In this document: piece by piece, positions 1-7,176 of the stretch
Numbering within the stretch: position 1 is the stretch's first letter
How the letters are laid out: the number at the start of each line of letters is the position of its first letter
Assembly: GCA_019242385.1 (NCBI GenBank)
Contig: JAFAVO010000131.1
Span: 1 to 7,413 of the forward strand
Source of the DNA: Gammaproteobacteria bacterium
GTDB lineage: Bacteria > Pseudomonadota > Gammaproteobacteria > Steroidobacterales > Steroidobacteraceae
Direction: 5' to 3'
Length of the DNA stretch: 7,413 bases
Position numbers and translations under genes: made by a program
Notes under the pieces: model-generated
What the model was told of the DNA's origin: nothing
Databases searched by the model: none
The model's input: only the letters and a program-made list of their open reading frames with translations

Positions 1-868
1 CGACAGCGCCTTTCGGCTCACTGCCCAGGACCTGCGCCGTTTTTACGTACGCAGCAGCGGTGGCGACATGGTGCCGATCGGCACCCTGGCCGATGTCGAC
101 TATGCGCAGGGACCCGCACTGGTGAGTCTCTACAACCTCTACCCCTCGAGTGCGATCACCGGCATCGCTGCAAATGGCTACAGCTCAGGTCAGGCGCTGG
201 AGACGATGGAGGATCTCGCCGCGCGCTCGCTGCCACCGGGCATGAGCAGCGAGTGGACCGGGATGTCGTATCAGGAAAAGCTCGCGGGCAATGCGGTCTA
301 CCTGGTGTTCGCGCTCGCGATGGTGCTCGTGTACCTGGTGCTCGCGGGCCAGTACGGCAGCTGGGTGACTCCCGGAGCGGTCATCTTCGGTGTGCCGCTG
401 GCACTCCTCGGAACCGCCGGCGCGCTCTGGGCGCTCGGGGTGGCCAACAACCTCTATACGCAGATCGGACTCGTGCTGCTGATCGCGCTGTCGGCCAAGA
501 ATGCGATCCTCATCGTCGAGGTGGCGCGCGAGCTGCACGATGCGGGCCAGAGCATCGTCGATGCCGCGGTACAGGCGGCGCGCACGCGCTTCCGTCCGAT
601 CGTCATGACCTCCTTCGCCTTCATCCTCGGAGTGGTGCCGCTGGTGCTCGCGCGCGGGGCGGGGGCAAACGCCCGCGCCTCGATCGGCATCGCCGTATTC
701 AGCGGCATGCTCGCCTCGACCTGTCTGGCGGTGCTCTTCGTGCCCTCGTTCTTCGTGGTGCTGCAGCGCTGGCAGGAGCGGCGCGGCGGGCGCGCGCGGC
801 GGGTGGAATCCGGTGCAGGCAGCGCGCCGCTCGCGGCGGGACGCCTCGAGCAGCACGTGCAGGACTGA
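1..868 (+). CDS. RND (HAE1/AcrB-type) multidrug efflux permease, C-terminal part, 5' end outside window
   Basis: This is the last 288 residues of an inner-membrane proton/drug antiporter of the resistance-nodulation-division superfamily. The frame is open from base 2, so the true start lies left of the window; full-length relatives have about 1,030-1,050 residues. Visible are the end of the periplasmic porter/docking region, the conserved WTGMSYQE stretch, and five hydrophobic segments corresponding to TM8-TM12: YLVFALAMVLVYLVLAG, then VIFGVPLALLGTAGAL, IGLVLLIALSAKNAILIVE, FAFILGVVPLVLA and IAVFSGMLASTCLAVLFV. The Lys of the LSAKNAILIVE motif (codon 497-499) and the Thr of MTSFAF (codon 608-610) correspond to AcrB K940 and T978 of the proton relay, so the pump looks functional. 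The tail is short, basic and not conserved. The periplasmic adaptor and outer-membrane partner are not in the window, so substrates cannot be inferred. It converges on the tRNA-Leu gene. Confidence 0.95.
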   Translation, partial: DSAFRLTAQDLRRFYVRSSGGDMVPIGTLADVDYAQGPALVSLYNLYPSSAITGIAANGYSSGQALETMEDLAARSLPPGMSSEWTGMSYQEKLAGNAVYLVFALAMVLVYLVLAGQYGSWVTPGAVIFGVPLALLGTAGALWALGVANNLYTQIGLVLLIALSAKNAILIVEVARELHDAGQSIVDAAVQAARTRFRPIVMTSFAFILGVVPLVLARGAGANARASIGIAVFSGMLASTCLAVLFVPSFFVVLQRWQERRGGRARRVESGAGSAPLAAGRLEQHVQD

Positions 869-877
869 TCAGGTCAT

Positions 878-962
878 TGGTGCCGACGGTCGGATTCGAA
901 CCGACACGCCTCGCGGCGCTAGCCCCTCAAGCTAGTGTGTCTACCAATTCCACCACGTCGGC
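878..962 (-). tRNA. leuU: tRNA-Leu (anticodon GAG), CCA encoded
   Basis: The minus strand gives a complete class II cloverleaf of 85 nt. The acceptor arms GCCGACG and CGUCGGC pair perfectly over 7 bp. The anticodon stem CUAGC/GCUAG encloses the loop UUGAGGG, giving anticodon GAG, which reads CUC and CUU leucine codons. The long variable arm CGCC-GCGA-GGCG is typical of tRNA-Leu, and the T arm GUCGG-UUCGAAU-CCGAC is canonical. A73 is followed by an encoded CCA at 880-878. The gene begins 10 nt after the secG stop with no visible promoter of its own, so it is probably co-transcribed with secG and released by RNase processing. E. coli leuU, also GAG, lies next to secG in the same way, which supports orthology. 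The downstream neighbour, an RND pump, is not the usual one. Confidence 0.97.
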
Positions 963-972
963 AGGGGTCCGA

Positions 973-1449
973 TTACTTAGGGGGCGGCGCCGGACTGGGT
1001 GCCGGCGCCTGCGCGGGCGCTGCCGGGGCGGGAGCGCTCGTCGCCGGCGGGGGCGTCGCGGTCCCGGGCGCTGTCGTGCCAGGCGCTGCGGTGCCAGGCG
1101 CTGCGGTGCCAGGCGCTGCGGTGCCGGGCGCTGCCGTGCCGCTCTGAGGTGCGGGTTTCGCAGGCGGTGCCGCGGCCTCATCGAGGATCGTCTTCTGCGC
1201 CTCCTGCTGCTTGGTGGTCGAGGTGCCGAGGTACGCGAGCGCCAGGCTGTTGATCATGAAGATCGCAGCGAGCACCGCGGTCGCGCGCGAGAGCGCCGTG
1301 GTCGCACCACGCGCACCGAACACCGTTCCGGACGCGCCGGCGCCAAAGCCGGCGCCGGCCTCCGCACCTTTACCGCGCTGAAGCAGCACGAGCAACACGA
1401 TGAGGACCGAGGCCGCCACCTGTATCAAGCTCAAAATAACGTGCAACAT
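973..1449 (-). CDS. secG: Protein-export membrane protein SecG with a repeat-containing Pro/Ala/Thr tail
   Basis: SecG is the small auxiliary subunit of the SecYEG translocon in the inner membrane; it stimulates SecA-driven export. The 158-residue product has a hydrophobic helix at about 3-24, the conserved cytoplasmic loop QRGKGAEAGAGFGAGAS (24-40), then TVFGARG, and a second helix at about 56-75, matching the family in order and spacing. E. coli SecG has 110 residues. Here residues 77-158 form a low-complexity tail rich in Ala, Pro and Thr, including six GT[AT][AT]P pentapeptides at 104-133. In the known topology, the C-terminus faces the periplasm. The ATG at 1447-1449 lies 20 bp after the tpiA stop and has only a weak ribosome binding site (GCGAG, 8 nt upstream). 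The gene runs into tRNA-Leu 10 nt after its TAA. The first half is certain; the role of the tail is unknown. Confidence 0.95.
   Translation of the reverse strand: MLHVILSLIQVAASVLIVLLVLLQRGKGAEAGAGFGAGASGTVFGARGATTALSRATAVLAAIFMINSLALAYLGTSTTKQQEAQKTILDEAAAPPAKPAPQSGTAAPGTAAPGTAAPGTAAPGTTAPGTATPPPATSAPAPAAPAQAPAPSPAPPPK
986..1009. repeat. Perfect 8-bp GC inverted repeat at the secG 3' end
   Basis: GGCGCCGG (986-993) and CCGGCGCC (1002-1009) are exact reverse complements separated by an 8-nt loop. The element lies inside the last secG codons, 10 bp before the secG stop and 23 bp before the tRNA 5' end. No T-run follows it, so it is not a standard intrinsic terminator. It could fold in the secG-tRNA transcript and affect processing, or it may simply result from GC-rich Ala/Pro codons. 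Confidence 0.5.
1051..1140 (-). repeat. 15-bp tandem repeat, six units, in frame within secG
   Basis: Six consecutive 15-bp units occupy this stretch. The three central units (1081-1095, 1096-1110, 1111-1125) are identical (plus strand AGGCGCTGCGGTGCC). The flanking units at 1126-1140 and 1066-1080 differ at two or three positions, and 1051-1065 is more degenerate. Because 15 is a multiple of three, each unit encodes one pentapeptide: GTAAP four times, then GTTAP and GTATP. Copy number can therefore change by slippage without shifting the secG frame. Confidence 0.95.
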
Positions 1450-1469
1450 GGGAGAAACTCGCTTCAGTC

Positions 1470-2225
1470 TTAAGCGCGCGCGGCTGCCAGGATGGCCAGA
1501 AACTCATCCGCCTTGAGCGAGGCGCCGCCAATCAATCCGCCATCCACATCCGGCATGGCGAACAGTTCCGCTGCATTGCCCGCCTTGACGCTGCCGCCGT
1601 AGAGGATGCGCGTAGCGGCGGCAATTCTAGCATCCCGCTCCCCGACCCGTGCCCGGATGAAGGCATGCGCCTCCTGCGCCTGCTCGGGGCTCGCGTTGCG
1701 CCCGGTACCGATCGCCCACACCGGCTCATACGCGATGACAGCGTGGGCGAGCGCACCGGCACCACACAGCTCGAGCACCGCATCGAGCTGCCGCGCCACG
1801 ACTTCGCTCGTGCGGCCCGCCTCGCGGTCGGCGAGCTGCTCGCCGACACACAGGATCGGCACCAGGCCCCTGGAGTGAGCGGCGGCGAATTTACGCGCCA
1901 CCAGCTGGTCGTTCTCGCGATACAGCAGCCGCCGCTCCGAGTGCCCGACGATCACGTACTCGCAGCCGACATCCTTGAGCATCGCGGCCGAGACTTCTCC
2001 GGTGAAGGCGCCGTGCGCATCGGCGCACACATCCTGTGCACCGAGGCTGAAGATCGAGTCGCGCAGCAGCCGCGCGGCCTCGTACAGGTACACGAACGGC
2101 GGGCAGATGACGCTCGCGGCGGCGGGCTTCGTCGGCGCGCGCGCGAGCAGTTCCTCGATGAGCGTCGCCGTTTCGGTGCGCGAGCCGTGCATCTTCCAGT
2201 TTCCGGCAACGATCGGACGGCGCAT
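1470..2225 (-). CDS. tpiA: Triosephosphate isomerase
   Basis: This cytoplasmic glycolytic/gluconeogenic enzyme interconverts dihydroxyacetone phosphate and glyceraldehyde 3-phosphate. The 251-residue protein has the usual family length and every key element: the N-terminal AGNWKMHG with Asn9 and catalytic Lys11, VGHSERR with catalytic His95, and AYEPVWAIGTG with catalytic base Glu167 followed by the flexible loop 6. The C-terminal phosphate-binding strands YGGSVK and GGLIGGASLK are also present. The start ATG (2223-2225) places the first beta strand at residue 4, as in other family members. No good Shine-Dalgarno lies close to it; a GAGAGG sequence is about 20 nt upstream. tpiA sits between glmM and secG, as in Pseudomonas-type loci. 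A candidate promoter in the gap after glmM could drive tpiA-secG-tRNA-Leu separately. Confidence 0.98.
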   Translation of the reverse strand: MRRPIVAGNWKMHGSRTETATLIEELLARAPTKPAAASVICPPFVYLYEAARLLRDSIFSLGAQDVCADAHGAFTGEVSAAMLKDVGCEYVIVGHSERRLLYRENDQLVARKFAAAHSRGLVPILCVGEQLADREAGRTSEVVARQLDAVLELCGAGALAHAVIAYEPVWAIGTGRNASPEQAQEAHAFIRARVGERDARIAAATRILYGGSVKAGNAAELFAMPDVDGGLIGGASLKADEFLAILAAARA

Positions 2226-2268
2226 GGAGCGGGTCTGGCCTCAGCCTCTCGGTTAAAAAGGGCGCGCG

Positions 2269-2297
2269 ATGATAGCGATGCAGGGGGGGTGACGCAA
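2269..2297 (-). promoter_or_regulatory. Candidate sigma70 promoter for tpiA-secG-tRNA-Leu
   Basis: On the minus strand, TTGCGT (2297-2292, 3/6 match to TTGACA) is followed after exactly 17 nt by TATCAT (2274-2269, 5/6 match to TATAAT). Transcription would begin near 2262, leaving a leader of about 37 nt before the tpiA ATG. It lies immediately after the glmM stop, in the only gap of the minus-strand block longer than 50 bp. The spacer contains a run of seven C. This is a sequence match only. Confidence 0.4.
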
Positions 2298-2300
2298 CGA

Positions 2301-3635
2301 TCAGGCGGCGGCGCGCTTCACGATCTCCGCAAGCTCGGTGGCCGCGGCGCGCGTCTCGGCTTCTTCACGGCCTTCGACCATCACGCGGATCACGTGCTCG
2401 GTACCCGAAGCGCGCAGGACCACCCGTCCCTCGGTACCGAGCTGCTGCTCGATGCGCGCGACCGCCTGCTGGATGAGCGGCACCTCGCCGGGATCGAAGC
2501 GGTTCGCCACCCTCACGTTGAGAAGAATCTGCGGCAGCTTGCGCATGGCGGAGGAGAGCTCCGCGAGCGCACAGCCGGTCTGCTTGATGACCGCGAGCAC
2601 CTGCAGCGCGACCACCAGGCCATCCCCGGTCGTGGTCTTGTCCAGGCAGAGAATGTGTCCGGAGGTCTCACCGCCGAGAATTCCGTCGGTTTCCCGCAGC
2701 ATCGAGAGCACGTAACGATCGCCGACCGGCGCGCGGCGGAAATCGATGCCGGCCGAGCGCAGCGCAATCTCGAGGCCGAGATTGCTCATCACCGTGCCGA
2801 CCACCGGCCCGCGCAGCATGCCGGCGCGCTGCAACGCGCGCGCCATGACATAGAGCAGCTGGTCGCCATCCACGATCCGCCCCAGATGATCCACCATGAC
2901 CAGGCGGTCGCCATCGCCATCGAGCGCGACGCCGAGATTGGCGCGCACACCGGGCACCGTGAGCTGCAGCAGGTCCGGGGCGGTCGAGCCGCAGCCATCA
3001 TTGATGTTGCGGCCGTTCGGCGAGCAGCCGATCGGCACGATCTCGGCGCCGAGGTCCGCGAGGATGCGCGGCCCGACCTTGTAGGCGGCGCCATTGGCAC
3101 AGTCGATCACGACCTTCAGGCCCGAGAGGTCTACCCCGGGCGGCAAGGTCGATGCACAGAACTCCTGGTAGAGCGTGCGCGAGCGGTCGACGCGGGTCGC
3201 GCGGCCCAGGTTGCGCGAGGCGCGCGTGAGTGGAGGCTGCTCGAGCTCGGCCTCGATGCGCTCTTCCAGCGCATCGGAGAGCTTGCCACCCGAGGCATCG
3301 AAGAACTTGATGCCGTTGTCGTCGTAGAGGTTGTGCGAGGCGCTGATCACGACGCCGAAGTCGCAGTTGAAGCGCCGCGTCATGTAGGCGATGCCCGGGG
3401 TCGGCAGCGGCCCGATCAGCATCGCATCCACGCCGGCCGCGACGAATCCGGCTTCCATTGCCGATTCGAACATGTAACCCGAGAGGCGCGTGTCCTTGCC
3501 GATCAGCACCGTGCCACCCTGCGGCGCGAGCACGCGCGCGGCGGCGCTCGCGAGCTTCAGGGCGAAATCGACCGTCATCGGGTGCTCGCCGACGCGTCCC
3601 CTCACCCCATCGGTCCCGAAATAGCGACGCGACAT
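2301..3635 (-). CDS. glmM: Phosphoglucosamine mutase
   Basis: GlmM converts glucosamine-6-phosphate to glucosamine-1-phosphate in the cytoplasm, supplying UDP-GlcNAc for peptidoglycan and LPS. The 444-residue length is typical. The N-terminus YFGTDGVRG is a family signature. The active-site loop ISASHN carries the phosphorylated serine (Ser100), DGDGDR at 239-244 binds the metal, GGETSGH at 321-327 is the sugar-binding loop, and RASGTE at 408-413 is the phosphate-binding loop of the C-terminal domain. The residue after this loop is His414, where I recall E. coli having Pro. The ATG shares its A with the folP stop (TGATG) and is preceded by the purine-rich AAGGTGAGGA, so translation is likely coupled to folP. 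The folP-glmM pairing is typical of proteobacteria. All catalytic elements are intact. Confidence 0.98.
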   Translation of the reverse strand: MSRRYFGTDGVRGRVGEHPMTVDFALKLASAAARVLAPQGGTVLIGKDTRLSGYMFESAMEAGFVAAGVDAMLIGPLPTPGIAYMTRRFNCDFGVVISASHNLYDDNGIKFFDASGGKLSDALEERIEAELEQPPLTRASRNLGRATRVDRSRTLYQEFCASTLPPGVDLSGLKVVIDCANGAAYKVGPRILADLGAEIVPIGCSPNGRNINDGCGSTAPDLLQLTVPGVRANLGVALDGDGDRLVMVDHLGRIVDGDQLLYVMARALQRAGMLRGPVVGTVMSNLGLEIALRSAGIDFRRAPVGDRYVLSMLRETDGILGGETSGHILCLDKTTTGDGLVVALQVLAVIKQTGCALAELSSAMRKLPQILLNVRVANRFDPGEVPLIQQAVARIEQQLGTEGRVVLRASGTEHVIRVMVEGREEAETRAAATELAEIVKRAAA

Positions 3636-4486
3636 CAGTCCTCACCTTCTGCGGCAACGGCCGCGGCCACTTTCAGGGCATCGACGGTCGGGCCCACATC
3701 GTGGGCGCGTATGATGCGCGCGCCATTGAGCGCCGCGATCACCGCGAGCGCGACGCTGCCGTACACCCGCTCGCCCGGGTCCCGCCCCGTCAGTTTGCCG
3801 ACCGTCGACTTGCGCGACAACCCGACCAACACCGGTATCCCATCGGCGGCCAGCTCGGACAGGTGCCGCAGCAGTGTCAGATTGTGCTCCAGTGTCTTGC
3901 CAAAGCCGAATCCGGGATCGACGCTGATGCGCAGCGGATCGATCCCCGCGCTGCGGCAGGCGGCCACGCGGCCGCCGAGAAACTCACGCACCTCGGCCAC
4001 CACGTCCCGGTAGCTGGGTGCCGCCTGCATGGTGCGCGGGTCGCCCTGCATGTGCATGAGACATAAGCCGCAGCCGCTCGCCGCCGCGGCCTCAAGCGCT
4101 CCGGGCTCGCGCAGTGCGCGCACGTCGTTGATGAAGCCAGCGCCCGCCGCCGCGGCCGCCGCCATGACCTCGGGCTTGCTGGTGTCGACGGAGATGATGG
4201 CCGTGGTCGCCCGGCGCAGCTGCTCGATGACCGGCAGAACGCGCTGTAACTCTTCCTGCACCCCGACGGGCTCGGCACCGGGGCGGGTCGACTCGCCACC
4301 GACATCGATGAGCGCGGCGCCCTCGGCCGCCATGCGCAGCCCCTGCTCGATGGCGGCCTCGCGGGAGGCAAAGCGGCCGCCGTCGGAGAAGGAGTCCGGC
4401 GTCACATTGAGCACGCCCATGACGAGCGGCCGGCTCAGATCGAGGGTCCGCCCGGCGCAGCGCAAGAGGACGGGGGCAGATGGCAT
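3635..4486 (-). CDS. folP: Dihydropteroate synthase
   Basis: FolP condenses p-aminobenzoate with dihydropterin pyrophosphate to make dihydropteroate in folate synthesis; it is the sulfonamide target. It is a TIM barrel with all signatures. Numbering from the upstream GTG (4501), these are LNVTPDSFSDGG (31-42), DVGGESTRPGA (66-76), SVDTSKPEV (104-112), IND (124-126), LMHMQG (148-153), DPGFGFGK (195-202), GLSRKS (227-232) and RAHDV (265-269). Two starts are possible. GTG at 4501 gives 288 residues but has no close ribosome binding site. ATG at 4486 gives 283, closer to E. coli (282), with AGG 8 nt upstream, so I chose the ATG. The stop overlaps the glmM start by one base. The gap to ftsH is 47 bp (32 bp for the GTG) and contains no terminator that I can see. 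Confidence 0.97.
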   Translation of the reverse strand: MPSAPVLLRCAGRTLDLSRPLVMGVLNVTPDSFSDGGRFASREAAIEQGLRMAAEGAALIDVGGESTRPGAEPVGVQEELQRVLPVIEQLRRATTAIISVDTSKPEVMAAAAAAGAGFINDVRALREPGALEAAAASGCGLCLMHMQGDPRTMQAAPSYRDVVAEVREFLGGRVAACRSAGIDPLRISVDPGFGFGKTLEHNLTLLRHLSELAADGIPVLVGLSRKSTVGKLTGRDPGERVYGSVALAVIAALNGARIIRAHDVGPTVDALKVAAAVAAEGED

Positions 4487-4533
4487 CGCGGAGGCCTGCA
4501 CCCGCGACTACAACAGGACCCTGCTAGCGCAGC

Positions 4534-6438
<1,905 letters not shown>

Positions 6439-6447
6439 ACGCTTCCG

Positions 6448-6452
6448 TCCTC
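6448..6452 (-). promoter_or_regulatory. Ribosome binding site supporting the ftsH TTG start
   Basis: GAGGA on the minus strand ends 9 nt before the TTG at 6438. No ATG or GTG in frame with the conserved N-terminus lies nearby, so this site decides the start. Confidence 0.6.
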
Positions 6453-6484
6453 GTTCGCCGCGTGCGGCTCCAGCTGCATTGAAC

Positions 6485-7111
6485 CTACACCAAGCGAAAC
6501 TGCATCGCCAGTAGATAGCTCTCGGGGCTGCGGGAGCGGGAGGCTTCCGGTTTCAGCACCTTCACCTGCCCAAAACGGCCGCGGGCGGCCTGCAGCAGTT
6601 CCACGAACCCAGATCCCTGGAATACCTTGATCAGGGCGTGCCCGCCTGGCTTCAAGACACGCTCCGCCATTTCGAGCGCGAGCTCCGCCAGATGAATCGA
6701 GCGTGGCTGGTCGATCGCGTCGACCCCGCTCAGATTGGGCGCCATGTCCGAGAGCAGCACATCGACCTGGCGGCCCGGCAGGAGCCCCAGGAGCTTCTCG
6801 AACACCTCGGGCTCGCGGAAATCACCTTGCACGAACTCGACTCCCGGCAGCTCGGGCATCGCGAGGATGTCCGTCGCCACCACCCGGCCCTTCGCGCCGA
6901 CCCGGCGCGCGGCGTACTGGCTCCAGGCCCCGGGCGCTGCGCCCAAATCGAGGCATACCGCGCCGGGCTTCAGCAGCCTCACGCGCCGGTCGATCTCCTC
7001 GAGCTTGAACACCGCCCGCGAACGCCAGCCCTGGCTTTGTGCCTTCTGCACGAAGGGGTCGGCAAAGTGCTCCTGCAGCCAGCGCGCGCTGCTCGCGGAA
7101 CGGCGTTTCAT
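6485..7111 (-). CDS. rlmE: 23S rRNA (uridine-2552-2'-O)-methyltransferase RlmE (FtsJ/RrmJ)
   Basis: RlmE methylates the 2'-O of U2552 in the A loop of 23S rRNA, a late step in 50S assembly. From the ATG at 7111 the protein has 208 residues (E. coli 209). MKRRSASSARWLQEHF aligns directly with the E. coli N-terminus, which decided this start. The Rossmann SAM-binding motif DLGAAPGAWSQY is at 55-66. The K-D-K-E catalytic tetrad is complete: Lys36 (VFKL), Asp122 (LSDMAPN), Lys162 (LIKVFQG) and Glu197 (SPESY). An in-frame ATG at 7153 would add a basic 14-residue leader and has AGGG 8 nt upstream, better than anything before 7111, so the longer form cannot be excluded. The gene is divergent from yhbY and 46 bp before ftsH. 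In E. coli this pair is heat-inducible; I see no clear sigma32 promoter here. Confidence 0.96.
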   Translation of the reverse strand: MKRRSASSARWLQEHFADPFVQKAQSQGWRSRAVFKLEEIDRRVRLLKPGAVCLDLGAAPGAWSQYAARRVGAKGRVVATDILAMPELPGVEFVQGDFREPEVFEKLLGLLPGRQVDVLLSDMAPNLSGVDAIDQPRSIHLAELALEMAERVLKPGGHALIKVFQGSGFVELLQAARGRFGQVKVLKPEASRSRSPESYLLAMQFRLV

Positions 7112-7142
7112 CGAGGAAGACCGCTTCTTCAGTGGATGTCTC

Positions 7143-7170
7143 CTGCCGGGCATAAGTTCCACCCTACAAT
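7143..7170 (+). promoter_or_regulatory. Candidate promoter for yhbY with -10 box next to the start codon
   Basis: TACAAT (7165-7170) matches five of six bases of the sigma70 -10 box and ends 6 nt before the yhbY ATG. The best -35 at a 16-nt spacer is CTGCCG (7143-7148), only a 3/6 match. Transcription would start at or very near the ATG, so the message would be leaderless. The region overlaps the possible upstream start of rlmE. The weak -35 keeps confidence low. Confidence 0.3.
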
Positions 7171-7176
7171 GGCGCG

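Noticed and set aside
1051..1140. The 15-bp repeats as a CRISPR or regulatory iteron array
   Set aside because: The units are directly adjacent with no spacers, are in frame inside secG, and vary only at a few positions, so they are a coding tandem repeat.
1336..1359. A 9-bp perfect inverted repeat (GCCGGCGCC, 6-nt loop) inside secG
   Set aside because: It encodes the conserved Gly-Ala-Gly-Phe-Gly-Ala loop of SecG. Protein constraint plus GC-rich codons explains it, and no T-run follows.
253..1473. A 406-codon plus-strand open frame spanning the RND 3' end, tRNA and secG
   Set aside because: It runs in another frame through the RND gene, then antisense through the tRNA and secG. It is an Arg/Gly/Ala-rich product of GC bias.
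2251..2275. CGCGCGCCCTTTTT on the minus strand as an intrinsic terminator after glmM
   Set aside because: The T-run has no complementary GGGCGCG arm upstream, so no hairpin can form next to it.
1665..4013. A 782-codon plus-strand open frame opposite tpiA, glmM and folP
   Set aside because: It is entirely antisense to three genes with intact catalytic motifs and crosses their boundaries. The product is rich in Arg, His, Asp and Ala without domain signature, typical of the mirror frame of GC-rich genes.
4487..4533. A promoter or terminator in the ftsH-folP gap
   Set aside because: I found neither a hairpin with T-run nor a reasonable -35/-10 pair. The gap appears to be plain intra-operon spacing.
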